Source: JAENVU01 sp963765075
Lineage (GTDB): Bacteria > Actinomycetota > Acidimicrobiia > IMCC26256 > JAENVU01
Length of the DNA: 64,000 nt
Reading direction: 5' to 3'
NCBI GenBank assembly: GCA_963765075.1
Contig: CAVXVA010000001.1
Span: 62,001-126,000 of the forward strand
The position numbers and the translations under genes are program-made. This document shows, piece by piece, positions 36,010-45,727 of this stretch (position 1 is its first letter; every line of letters begins with the position of its first letter). The notes below the pieces were generated by a model. It searched no databases and was not told the origin of the DNA. It saw only the letters and a list, made by a program, of their open reading frames with translations.

Positions 36010-38193
36010 TCACCGAGCCCGGCATGACCACCGCCGCGTGGCCCGGCTCCGGTCACTCCGACGGTCCATCGGGTCAGGCGCCGAGGCCGCCGACACCGGA
36101 CGGCGATCCAGAGATGCAGTACCTGACGCGCCGGCGGCCCGTCGATCGGCGAACACCTGCACGAAGTTGCGGCCCGTTGCGGAAGAAGCGGGGACCAAGG
36201 TCCCCCAGAACTCGGTGTGGTCCGAGCCGGGAGCCCGGTACGCTGAAGCTCAGCCCGGCGACGACACCGTTCACCGCGATGGCGAGCGGTCGCCCGGCCT
36301 ACGCCAGCGTGGTCACGCCGTGGATCGCGGCGAACTGCGTCTTCGGCGTGGCCTGGTCCACCGCCAGGTACCGCAACGGGCTGTCGAGCGTGGCGGTCGA
36401 CCGGTTCCGGCGGGCCGGATCCGGCCGGCGACGGGTGCCGAGCAGATCGTCGTCGACGCCCGACTGCGGAAGACGCGGAGGTCGGCGAACTCGTTCGGTG
36501 GCGCGGCGCGGGCGGCACGCACCTGGCGCCCGAAGCCGGCGGCACGCTTCAGACGAAGCCATGTTCGCCGGAACGCGGATCGGATGACGCTCCGCGACCA
36601 CTCGAACATCGGGAACGTCTGGCCTCCCGGTACGGTCCTCGCCGGACCGGTCAGCGAGCGACCATCGACCTTCCACGGAATGGTGATGCCGAGGTGATCG
36701 GCCATCGTCGGGAGCACGTCGATGGACTCGGTCGGCGCGGTCGTCGGTGCCGCCGGTCGTCTGGTCCCGGCGCCTTGATGAAGAGCGGCGTCCAGGCAAT
36801 ATCCGGCATCGAGGCGTCGGTCACTCCCCGGATCGGGCCACCGCCGCGGAACGACGACACCGTGATCGGCGGTGCACGACCAAGAGCGTGTCGTCGTAGA
36901 CCCCCATCGCCGCGAGCTTCGCGACGACCTGACCGATGAACGTGTCGGTGGCCTGCACCTGCAGCAGATGACGCACACGGGCGAGAGGTCGGCCACCTGC
37001 TGGTTGGCCCAGTTCTGACCGTGCAGACCGTTGGTGTGCCCGGGCAGGGCCGCGTAGTCCTGACCCGTGGGCAGGTAGTGCCACGGGAAATGCGGGCAAC
37101 AACACGTGGAGGAAGTCGAGTTGCGGTCCCGTGCTCGGGCGCAGCGAGTTGACGAATCCATTGGCAGTCAGCACCGCTTGCGTGTCTTCTCCGCCGAGTC
37201 CGCCGAACCCCGGCGCATCGCGGTTCGCCGGGTCGGCGAAGTCGCCCCAGATCGACGGCGACGTCGCGCAACATGCCGCGCACGCCGGGATGTGCGCCGA
37301 CCGACCGATCTGTGCGGCGGACAGCTGCGAGCGTCGGACACAGCCGGGTCACCGATTCGTGAACGTTGAAGCGATAGGTCCGGCCCGAACAGCGTGAACA
37401 GGTTCTGTGGATGCTCCGCAGTCACCGGCACCTCTGTCTCCGGCTGCGGGAGTTGGCCGGTGAGGATCGCCGGCACGCGCGGCTTCGGTGTACGGCGCGA
37501 CCGTGGTGTCGTTGCGGTACCAGGTGGACGTCGCGAGCCAAGCGCGGCGAAGTTGGGATAGAGCTGCGCATCGATCTCGCCGTGGCCGTCGAGCAGCGAC
37601 GTCAGCGGGAACTCGTCCATCACGATCATGACGACGCGATGGGGCGAGCGCACCGTTACCGCCGCGGCGGCGGGCTGCGAGTCGAACACAACGGTCGACG
37701 CCGGTGACGCGAGCAGCAGCAGCGCGGCGAAACCGAACGGGTGCGATCGGCGAGGTAGCGCAACCACGTGTGGAGTGCAGGCGACCGCGCCAACAGCCCG
37801 AACGCACGAGCATGCCGACGGCGATCACCCCGAAGCACGACGAGCGGCACCGGCCCGAGTTCGGTCGCGTGTTTCGGTCGCTTCGATCACGATGATCCCG
37901 ATACCGAACGCGAGCAGCACCGGTGGACGCCGGTCCGCCGGCGCGGGGCCAGACCACCCACGATGAACTCCACCACGAAGGCCACGATCGCGGGCACCAG
38001 GATCACCGACGCTCACGAGCAGCAGGCCGCGGGGCACGGTGGTATTCCACGCCACGAACAGGCCCGCGTTCTTGCCGAGCAGGTCGAACGTCGGTTGCGC
38101 GATCGCCAGGCCGAACACCCCGACCAACTCGAGGAAGCGGCGCACTTCGAGGCGCCACGGACCGATTCGAGGTGGCGCCTCAGCCCGCTGCAT
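36010..38193 (-). pseudogene. Sulfatase-like (alkaline phosphatase superfamily) membrane protein, heavily frameshifted
   Basis: Fragments in all three frames together rebuild one membrane-anchored sulfatase-fold protein. N-terminal helices (LELVGVFGLAIAQPTFDLL; VILVPAIVAFVVEFIV; FGFAALLLLASPASTVVF), then the metal site VVMIVMDEFPLTSLLDGHGEID, YPNFAALG, STWYRNDTTVAPYTEA, PAILTGQLPQPETEV, TYRFNVHESVTRLCP, LDFLHVLLP, HYLPTGQDYAALPG and the later metal motif TADHGV. At least ten frame changes are needed in about 2.1 kb, both gains and losses. Catalytic motifs are kept and in-frame stops are not seen outside the shifted stretches, so a low-quality sequence patch is as likely as a decayed gene. Ends are approximate. 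Confidence 0.75.
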
Positions 38194-38254
38194 GAGGCGA
38201 GAACGCTACCGGGTCGCCGAACCCCGTCGGCTCGCGACGCCGACGATTGCTTCG

Positions 38255-38753
38255 CTACGTCCTGCCCGGCATGGCGCCGAGGCCGAACTCGGACCAGTCC
38301 TCGGGGTTCGTCCTCGGTGTACTCCCCCATGACCCGACCGTCGACCGCATCGCACTCCACCAAGCCGCGCAAGCTCGGCGGCTCGTCGGCGCTGTAGAGC
38401 AGGATGCGCCACGCCGGCCGGCTGCGGAGGCCGTACCACGCGAGCTGCGCCGACGCGTGACCAACCGGGAAGCCGACCGTCCGGCTCGCGATGGCGAGCG
38501 CCTCGGTCTCGTTGATGTTCGTCTTCCACCCGGCGATGAAGTGATACCCGCCGATCGCCGCCAGCAGGATTCCCACGGCCAACAGACCTTTGTTCCCGCT
38601 CTGCGCGAACTGGGCCAGGCATCCGGCGGCGATCACGAGATCAATCGTTCCCGTGATTCGGCGCTTCGAGTTGTCGGGGAAGACGGTGGGTCCGACGAAG
38701 TTGGTGACGTCGAGGTCGTCGGGCAGCGCATCACCGATCATGGGTTCGGACAC
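38255..38753 (-). CDS. Small membrane protein of unknown function, frame interrupted
   Basis: About 165 residues from GTG 38753 (SEPMIGDALPDDLDVTNFVG). Two hydrophobic helices (TGTIDLVIAAGCLAQFA; LLAVGILLAAIGGYHFIAGW) are followed by a soluble end (NINETEALAIASRTVGFPVG; WRILLYSADEPPSLRGL). One base is skipped in the C-run at 38301-38306 to give PEDWSEFGLGAMPGRT and a TAG. Lies between HIT and the sulfatase-like gene. I do not recognise the family. Confidence 0.7.
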
Positions 38754-38776
38754 GACACCGACGCTACCCACCGGAA

Positions 38777-39272
38777 TCACGCCAGAGCGGACCGGAGCTT
38801 GTCGTAGGACTGGCGGAGGCTCTCGGGCAGCACCCGAGCTTCGGCGACCGAGGTCATGAAGTTGGTATCGCCGCTCCAGCGCGGCAGCACGTGCACGTGA
38901 AGATGACCCGGCACTCCGGCACCGGCCGCTCGGCCGATGTTCGCCCCGACGTTGAGCCCCTCCGGCCGGTACACCGCGTTGACCGCCGCGGCCGCCCGTT
39001 GCGTCGCGTGCATGAGCGCCGCCCCCTCGTCGGCGTCGAGATCGGTGATGGAGGCCGCGTGCCGCATCGGCGACACCATCACGTGACCCGAGGTGTACGG
39101 ATAGGCGTTCATCAACGTGAACGTCGGCTCGGCCCGCTCGAGGATCAAGGCCTCGGCGTCGTCGCTCATCGCGAGCAATCCGCAGAAGAGGCACCCGTCG
39201 GGCCGCGATCGGCGCGTCGATGGTCTCGATGTAGTCCGAGCGCCATCCGGCCCACAGGCGCGCCAGGCTCAT
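38777..39272 (-). CDS. HIT-domain hydrolase/phosphorylase, frame interrupted
   Basis: Histidine-triad nucleotide-binding enzyme, similar in setting to the mycobacterial gene between thrS and pgsA, whose product is a diadenosine tetraphosphate phosphorylase. Start MSLARLWAGWRSDYIE overlaps the thrS stop by 4 nt. Skipping one base at 39195-39203 restores the CxxC (GCLFCGLL) and then ALILERAEPTFTLMNAYPYTSGHVMVSP and the triad GHLHVHVLPRW. About 164 residues when corrected. Confidence 0.9.
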
Positions 39273-41264
39273 ACTCGGCGCTCGCGCACCTCGTCGACCA
39301 CGCGCGCCACGAAGTCTTCGAGCCCCACCCCCCGCTCGGGCGCGTCGGCACCGCGCGCGTTGACGCCGACCGTGGTGGCCGCGGCGTCGTCGTCACCGAC
39401 CACGAGCACCCAGGGAACCTTCTCGGTCTTGGCCCGACGGACCCGGTTGCCGAGCGTGTCGTTGTGGGCGTCGAGCACCTCGACGCGCAACGTCTCCGAG
39501 TGGAGCCGGGCCGCGACTCGCGCCGCGTAGTCGTGGTGACGATCCGCGACGGGCAACACCGCCACCTGTATGGGCGCGAGCCAGGCGGGGAACGCACCCG
39601 CGTAGTGCTCGAGGAGCACCGCGAAGAATCGTTCGATCGACCCGAACAGCGCCCGGTGGATCATCACCGGCCGATGCCGTTCGTTGTCGGAGCCGACGTA
39701 GTGGAGGTCGAACCGCTGCGGGAGTTGGAAGTCGACCTGGATCGTCGACATCTGCCAAGTCCGGCCGATCGCGTCGCGCGCCTGGACCGAGATCTTCGGC
39801 CCGTAGAACGCGCCACCGCCCGGGTCCATGACCAGCTCCAACCCGGCGTTCTCGGCCACGACCCGCAACGCCTCGGTGGCTTCGTCCCACTCCTCGTCGG
39901 AACCGACGGCCTTGGCCTCGGGCTTGGTCGAGAGTTCGAGGTAGAAGTCGGTGAGGCCGTAATCGCGCAGCAACCCGAGGACGAACTCCAGCAAGGACGC
40001 CAACTCTTCGGTCACGGCCTCCCTGGTGCAGAAGATGTGGGCGTCGTCCTGGGTGAATCCGCGTGCACGGGTGAGGCCGTGGACCACGCCGGACTTCTCG
40101 TATCGGTACACGGTGCCGAACTCGAAGAGGCGCAGCGGGAGCTCGCGGTAGGAACGGGTCCGGTTCCGGTAGATCAGGATGTGGAACGGACAGTTCATCG
40201 GCTTCAGGTAGTAGTCCGTGCCCGCGTCGAGCTCCATCGGCGGATACATGCCGTCGGCGAACCACTCGAGGTGGCCGCTCGTCTCGAACAGATGCGACTT
40301 CGTGATGTGCGGCGAGTAGACGAACTCGTACCCGCCGGCGACGTGCTGGGTCGCGGGAGTACTCCTCCATGATGCGCCGGACCGTGCCGCCCTTGGGGTG
40401 GAACACTGCGAGGCCGGATCCGACCTCCTCGGGGAACGAGAAGAGATCGAGTTCGACGCCGAGCTTGCGATGGTCACGCCGTTCGGCTTCTTCGAGCCGG
40501 TGGAGGTGCTCCGCGAGCATCTCCTTGCTCTCCCACGCGGTGCCGTAGATCCGCTGCAGTTGCGGACGCTTCTCGTCGCCGCGCCAGTACGCGCCGGCGA
40601 CGCGTGTGAGCTTGAACGCTCCGAGCTTGCCGGTGGCGGGCACGTGCGGACCCCGACACAGGTCGACGTAGGCCGTGGAACCGTCGGCGCGAACATTGCG
40701 GTACACCCCGACCACACCCTCGCCGATGACTTCACCCGCATCCTCGTCGTCGGCGGCGCCGCTCGTGACATTCGTGATGATCTCGAGCTTGAACGGCTGG
40801 TCGGCGAAGAGTGCCGAACCCTCGGCCGCGGCATGTTCCTCGCGGACGAACGACTGGTTCTCCTTGATCAGTTCCCGCATCCGGGCGTCGATCCGTTCGA
40901 GGTCCGAGTCGTGGAAGTGGGTGCCGCCGGGGAGTTCGAAGTCGTAGTAGAAGCCGTCGGCGATGGCCGGACCGATCGCGTACTTGGCTCCCGGAAACAG
41001 ATCGAACACGGCCTGCGCGAGGAGGTGCGAGGTCGAGTGCCGCAGGATCTCCCGACCCTCGCCGGTTGCACCGGTGATGATCGCGACCGTGGCGTCCGCG
41101 TCGATCGGCCGGTTCAGATCGATCAGGTCGCCGTCGAGGGCGACCGCGAGTGCGGCCTTGGCGAGACCCCGGCCGATGCTCGCAGCAACCTCACCACCCG
41201 TGGTTCCGGCGGGATATTCGCGCTGAGAACCGTCGGGCAACGTGAGCGTGATCGGGGTGGACAT
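39269..41264 (-). CDS. thrS: Threonyl-tRNA synthetase, one frame interruption
   Basis: 664 residues when corrected. N-terminal TGS (LTLPDGSQREYPAGTTGGEVA), editing domain (HSTSHLLAQAVFDLFPGAKYAIGPAIADGFYYDFELP in parts; CRGPHVPATG), class II core after the break (MNCPFHILIYRNRTRSYRELPLRLFEFGTVYRYE in parts; FTQDDAHIFC; HRALFGSIERFFAVLLEHYAG) and anticodon domain (VLPVADRHHDYAARVAARL). One base must be skipped at 40351-40357 after MEEYSR. First gene of the long minus-strand run; a plus-strand SRPBCC gene lies upstream. Confidence 0.95.
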
Positions 41265-41359
41265 CGTCCCGAGGTTACCGGCGGCCCCTTCCCAGCCTGG
41301 GGACGATTCGCCGCCGTATGATCGGCGACCTTCCGACCTCGACTTTTGGAGATATCCCC

Positions 41360-41743
41360 ATGGCGACCGCCACCGCAGAACTCACCATCACCGCGACCCC
41401 CGACGCCGTCTGGACGATCGTGCGCGACTTCCACGGCCTCGGTAGCTGGATGCCCGGCATCGACAGCTCGGAGTCCGATGGCGACGACCGCGTGCTCTCG
41501 ATGATGGGGATGAGCATCCGGGAGCGTCTGGTGAACCTCGACGAGGCGGGCAAGGCGATCACCTATTCCATCGTCGACGGCGTGCCGATCGAATCCCACG
41601 AGGCGACCATCACCGTCCACGACTCCGACGGCGGCTCCCGAGTCACCTGGGACGTCACCGCCGTTCCCGACGAGATGGCCGGGATGATGCAAGGCATCTA
41701 CCAGGGCAGCCTCGACGCCCTCAAAGCCAAAGCCGAGGGCTGA
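41360..41743 (+). CDS. SRPBCC-family protein (polyketide cyclase/dehydrase-like)
   Basis: 127 residues from ATG 41360, with GGAG at 8-bp spacing. Starts MATATAELTITATPDAVWTI, then VRDFHGLGSWMPGI, and continues as alternating strands ending YQGSLDALKAKAEG, the START-like fold. Binds a hydrophobic ligand in related proteins; ligand unknown. Faces away from thrS; the mshC-like gene converges on its 3' end. Confidence 0.82.
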   Translation: MATATAELTITATPDAVWTIVRDFHGLGSWMPGIDSSESDGDDRVLSMMGMSIRERLVNLDEAGKAITYSIVDGVPIESHEATITVHDSDGGSRVTWDVTAVPDEMAGMMQGIYQGSLDALKAKAEG

Positions 41744-42919
41744 AATTTCGCGGGTGGCGTCGACGCCGATGAGGGCGCAGAGGTCGGCGAGCACGGCGGG
41801 CGCCGTCTGATCCGAGCCGCCCGAGAGGATGGCATCGGCGAGTTCACCGAGGACGTCGATCGCCTTCGGCGCGTCGAGATCATCGTCGATCGCGGCGCGG
41901 ACCCGCGTTGCGAACGGAACGGGGTCCGGACCGTTCCCACACTGCGCTGCGGCCACGAGGCGGTGCAAGAGCGCGGTGCCGTCCTGAATGTCGGTGTCGT
42001 GCCACTCGAACCCCGAGCGGTAGTGGTGATGCATCAACGCGAGCCGAATGGCGCGCGGGTCCGCGGTCTGGCGCAGATCGCTGATGAAGACGAGGTTTCC
42101 GAGCGACTTGCTCATCTTCTCGCCCTCGTAGGCCACCATCGCCGAGTGCAACCAATGCCGCACGAACGGCTGACCGGTCAGGGCCTCGCTCTGGGCGATC
42201 TCGCACTCGTGGTGCGGGAAGATCAGGTCGGTGCCGCCGCCGTGCAGGTCGATCGTCGGGCCCAGTTCCTGCATCGACATCGCGGAACACTCCACGTGCC
42301 AACCCGGTCGGCCGACGCCGAACGGCGCTCGCCACGCGGGTTCGTCGGGTCCGCTCGGTTGCCAGAGCACGAAGTCGAGCGGGCTGCGCCGGTGCGGATC
42401 GTCGGGGTTGCCGCCGCGTGCCCGTGCGAGCCGGACCATCTGGTCTTCGGAGTATTGCGAGAGTTTGCCGAAGTTGGGGAAGCTCGACACGTCGAAGTAC
42501 GCGGTGCCGTGGGTCAGGTACGCGTGCCCGGAATCCAGGAGGCGCCCGACGATCGAGATGATCTCGTCGATGGTTTCGGTCGCTCGCGGTTCGGCGATCG
42601 GCGGACGCATTTCCAGCGCCTCCATGTCGGCCCGGAACCGGGTGAGCTCGGCTTCGGCGAGTTCGAGGTACGGGACCCCCAACTCGCGAGCCTTGGGGAG
42701 GATGGAATCGTCGACGTCGGTCACGTTGCGCACCATGTGCACCTCGTGACCGAGCTCCTCCAGGCGCCGGATCAGCAGGTCGTAGGTGAGGTACGTGGCC
42801 GCGTGACCCAGGTGGGTCGAGTCGTACGGGGTGATCCCACAGACGTACATCCGCACCAGGTGATCGGGCTCGAACGGGACCACCGCGCGACGGGCGGTGT
42901 CGTAGAGAGAAATCGTCAC
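41698..42919 (-). CDS. mshC: MshC-like cysteine:GlcN-inositol ligase (cysteinyl-tRNA synthetase family), 3' end uncertain
   Basis: Mycothiol biosynthesis ligase that joins cysteine to GlcN-Ins. HIGH-type motif MYVCGITPYDSTHLGHAATY (MshC pattern rather than CysRS), zinc residues including HVECSAMSMQELG and HHECEIAQSEA, and KMSKSLGNLVF. The anticodon domain of CysRS is missing, as in MshC. Family similarity ends at LCALIGVDA near 41750, but the frame then stays open to 41123 across the antisense of the SRPBCC gene. A one-base skip, as in other genes here, would end it at 41698. GTG 42919 lies 4 bp after the npdG stop. An ordinary CysRS is the alternative. Confidence 0.82.
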
Positions 42920-42923
42920 GTGA

Positions 42924-43574
42924 TCAGATACCCGACAGTCGGAGGCCAGCACGGACCTTGTGCCGGATGTTGATCGACAGCAACACCGCCGCGAAGGTCT
43001 CCATTCCGACCGCGTTCTCGAGCGAGCCCCCGTCGAACGCCCGAAGGTCGGGGATGGCGCGAATGATCTCCATCAGCGTCGACCGGGCGGTGTCGTCGTT
43101 GCCACAGGCGACGACGTCACTCTCCATCTTCTCGTCGAGATTGGCGAACTCGGCCGCCGGGACGAGGTGAAAGGCGGTCACGACCTCGGAGCGCCACAGC
43201 AGCGCCTGCATCTCCTTGGCGATCGAGCCGTGGGGTGGGAGCACCGCATTGAACTCGGTGCCATTGCGTACGAGGTGGTTCGCCATCGACACCACGATCT
43301 TGCCGGCCAACTGATCGGCGAAGTACTTCGCCGTCGCGAGCGCGGCGTCGGCATGCACCGCCAACACCACCACATCGGCGTCACACGCCGCCTGGTTGTT
43401 GGCCGGGGTGATCCGCTGGACACGATCCCCCCACTCCTCGGTGAGCTCGGTCACGACGTGTTCGGCCTTGACTCGCTCCCGGGAGCCCGCCAGGACGTCG
43501 TACCCGACGTCGCTCAACCGGGCTGCCAATCCTCGACCCGCGGGTCCTGTCGCTCCGAGCACTCCGATTTTCAC
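42924..43574 (-). CDS. npdG: NADPH-dependent F420 reductase
   Basis: 216 residues with an NADP-binding Rossmann start (KIGVLGATGPAGRGLAARLS and GSRERVKAE), VVVLAVHADAALA, VVSMANHL, VTAFHLVPAAEF and the C-terminal helix region GMETFAAVLLSINIRHKVRAG in parts. Moves hydride between NADPH and coenzyme F420. Divergent from an F420-dependent luciferase-like oxidoreductase, which supports the cofactor assignment. Confidence 0.93.
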   Translation of the reverse strand: MKIGVLGATGPAGRGLAARLSDVGYDVLAGSRERVKAEHVVTELTEEWGDRVQRITPANNQAACDADVVVLAVHADAALATAKYFADQLAGKIVVSMANHLVRNGTEFNAVLPPHGSIAKEMQALLWRSEVVTAFHLVPAAEFANLDEKMESDVVACGNDDTARSTLMEIIRAIPDLRAFDGGSLENAVGMETFAAVLLSINIRHKVRAGLRLSGI

Positions 43575-43668
43575 CTGGCGACCCTATTCTCCGACGAGCA
43601 GTGCGGGCAGCTTGGCACGCGAACCCCGCCCTGCTGAAAACTGCCGGCTCACCCACTCGGAGGCTCGA

Positions 43669-44520
43669 ATGAAGTTCGGAATGATCTTTGCCAACGTCGG
43701 ACCGTTCGGCCGACCTGACGGCGCGGCCGAACTCGGGCGTATCTGCGAGGAGACCGGGATCGAGTCGGTCTGGACGGTCGAGCACGTGATCGTGCCGGGT
43801 GGCTACGCGTCCGAGTATCCGTACTCCAAGGACGGGAAGATGGCGGGCGGCGACGACTCCCCCATCCCGGACCCCCTCGTGTGGCTGACCTGGGTCGGCG
43901 CCCACACCACCACGTTGCGCCTCGCCACCGGCATCCTGATCCTGCCCCAGCGCAACCCCGTCGTCTTGGCCAAGGAAGTCGCGACGCTCGACCTCCTCAC
44001 GGGTGGCCGGGTCACCCTCGGGATCGGCGTGGGCTGGCTCGAGGAGGAGTTCACCGCGTTGGGCATCCCCTTCGGCGAGCGGGCCGCCCGCACCGACGAA
44101 CACGTGGCGGTGCTCCGCGCACTCTGGGCCGGTGAGGCGGTCGACTTCGACGGCGAGTTCACCACCCTGCGCGCCGCCAACTCATTCCCTCACCCGACCC
44201 AGCCCTCGATCCCGATCGTGGTCGGCGGTCACACCAAGGCCGCGGCCCGCCGCGCCGGGCGGCTCGGCGACGGGTTCTTCCCGGGCAAAGGCGACTGGTC
44301 CGAGCTGCAGCCGGTCATGCGCGCGGCGGCCGAGGAAGCTGGTCGTGACCCCGACGCGATCGAGATCACCCGCGGCGGCGCGATGGACGTCGACGGCATC
44401 AAGCGCATGCAGGACGAGGGCTGCGACCGGATCGTCATCCCGCCGCTCGCGTTCAATCCGGATGGGCTTCGGGATTCGCTGTCTCGGTTTGCCGACGACG
44501 TGATCGGCAAGGTCGGGTAG
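43669..44520 (+). CDS. LLM-class F420-dependent oxidoreductase
   Basis: 283-residue luciferase-like TIM-barrel enzyme. ATG 43669 follows GGAGG by five bases. Seen: FGMIFANVGPFGRP, SVWTVEHVIVP, ATGILILPQRNPVVLAKEVATLDLLTGGRV in parts, GIGVGWLEEEFTALGI, IPIVVGGHTKAAARRAGRLGDGF in parts. Oxidises or reduces an unknown substrate using F420. npdG is divergent and 94 bp away, and a methyltransferase follows at once. Confidence 0.92.
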   Translation: MKFGMIFANVGPFGRPDGAAELGRICEETGIESVWTVEHVIVPGGYASEYPYSKDGKMAGGDDSPIPDPLVWLTWVGAHTTTLRLATGILILPQRNPVVLAKEVATLDLLTGGRVTLGIGVGWLEEEFTALGIPFGERAARTDEHVAVLRALWAGEAVDFDGEFTTLRAANSFPHPTQPSIPIVVGGHTKAAARRAGRLGDGFFPGKGDWSELQPVMRAAAEEAGRDPDAIEITRGGAMDVDGIKRMQDEGCDRIVIPPLAFNPDGLRDSLSRFADDVIGKVG

Positions 44521-45255
44521 ATGGCTCATCCGCTGTACGACACCATCGGGACGAGCTACGCGACCACCCGGCGCCCCGATGCACGCATTGCGGCCCGCAT
44601 CCACGGGGCACTCGGCGACGCCCGCCGGGTCCTCAATGTCGGCGCGGGCGCCGGATCCTACGAGCCGACCGACCGCGAGGTCGTCGCGGTCGAACCCTCG
44701 GCGGTCATGCTCGCCCAACGCCCCGCCGGGAGTCCGCCGGCCGTACAGGCCTTCGCGGAGGAACTCCCGTTCGCCGATCGCAGCTTCGACGCGACCATGG
44801 CGATCCTGACGATGCACCACTGGCCCAACCAGCGCGCCGGAGTCGACGAGTTGCGTCGCGTGGCGCCGCGCACCGTCATGTTCACCTTCGACACGGATCT
44901 CGTCCCGTGGATCGCGAGCGACTACCTCCCGGCGATCATCGGCCAGGACCAGTTCATCTTCCCGCCCATCGACGAGGTCGCGTCGTGGCTCGATGCCGAC
45001 ATTCAGATCGCGCCGGTCCCGCGAGACTGCACCGACGGCTTCATGGGCGCGTACTGGGCTCGCCCCGAGCTGTACCTCGACCCGCAACGCCGCGCCGGCA
45101 TGTCGGCCATGCGCAAGCTCGATCCCGAGCTGGTGGATGCCGGCATGGCCCAACTCGCCGCCGACCTCGCATCAGGCGCATGGGACGCCAAGTGGGGCCA
45201 CCTGCGCGACCTCGACGAACTCGACCTCGGCTACCGACTTCTCGTCAGTCGCTAG
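44521..45255 (+). CDS. Class I SAM-dependent methyltransferase
   Basis: 244 residues of the Methyltransf_11 type: YDTIGTSYATTRRPD, SAM loop VLNVGAGAGSYEP, acidic strand end VVAVEPSAVMLAQRP, EELPFADRSFDATMAILTMHHW, then a C-terminal extension. It begins at the base after the stop of the F420 enzyme, so the two are co-translated. Substrate unknown. Confidence 0.88.
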   Translation: MAHPLYDTIGTSYATTRRPDARIAARIHGALGDARRVLNVGAGAGSYEPTDREVVAVEPSAVMLAQRPAGSPPAVQAFAEELPFADRSFDATMAILTMHHWPNQRAGVDELRRVAPRTVMFTFDTDLVPWIASDYLPAIIGQDQFIFPPIDEVASWLDADIQIAPVPRDCTDGFMGAYWARPELYLDPQRRAGMSAMRKLDPELVDAGMAQLAADLASGAWDAKWGHLRDLDELDLGYRLLVSR

Positions 45256-45563
45256 TTCGACGAATCGGGATCGGCCGGCGACGCGACGCGGTAGACGATG
45301 CGGGAGTTCTCCGGGTGTTCGATGTCGATCGAGACCTGGATCGGATCGTCGGGATCCGGTTCGGGCTCGCCCGCTTCCCGGATCTCCATGGTCTCCTCCT
45401 GCTCGTGGTGCATGCCCATGCCCTTGGCCAGGCCGAGCATCGCGGCGCCGGTCATCGCGCCGGGCAACGAACCCATGAGCCGGTCGACGGTGCGTTCCGT
45501 GTTCTCGTCGACGACGTTCAACGACTCGTCGATCGGCACCCCGTCACGATCTTCTGCTGCCAT
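45252..45563 (-). CDS. Small acidic hypothetical protein
   Basis: 103 residues from ATG 45563 (MAAEDRDGVPIDESLNVVDE). A Gly/Ala/Met-rich segment (GSLPGAMTGAAMLGLAKGMGM) is followed by an acidic Glu/Asp/Pro stretch and a strand-rich end (IQVSIDIEHPENSRIVYRV). Overlaps the methyltransferase by 4 nt tail to tail. Function not recognised. Confidence 0.55.
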   Translation of the reverse strand: MAAEDRDGVPIDESLNVVDENTERTVDRLMGSLPGAMTGAAMLGLAKGMGMHHEQEETMEIREAGEPEPDPDDPIQVSIDIEHPENSRIVYRVASPADPDSSN

Positions 45564-45593
45564 GACCCCAGGGTAGAGGCCGCCGCCCGTCAG

Positions 45594-45710
45594 CGTTTGG
45601 CGGCTGGTGATCGCCGGACGACCGTCACGTGCCAAACGCTCGTAGGTTGGTCGAACCGAACGCCGCGCTTGGCATCTGGTGGTCGTCAGCCGACCATCAC
45701 GCGCCAAACG
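45594..45710. repeat. Pair of 45-bp palindromic (REP-like) repeats after dnaE
   Basis: Units at 45594-45638 and 45666-45710 are about 80% identical. Each is an imperfect inverted repeat with ends CGTTTGGC...GCCAAACG (first unit) and a slightly decayed left end in the second. They fill the noncoding gap between dnaE and the small minus-strand gene. They resemble REP/BIME elements; no transposase is nearby. Confidence 0.7.
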
Positions 45711-45727
45711 GTGGAAGGTGGGGTGGG

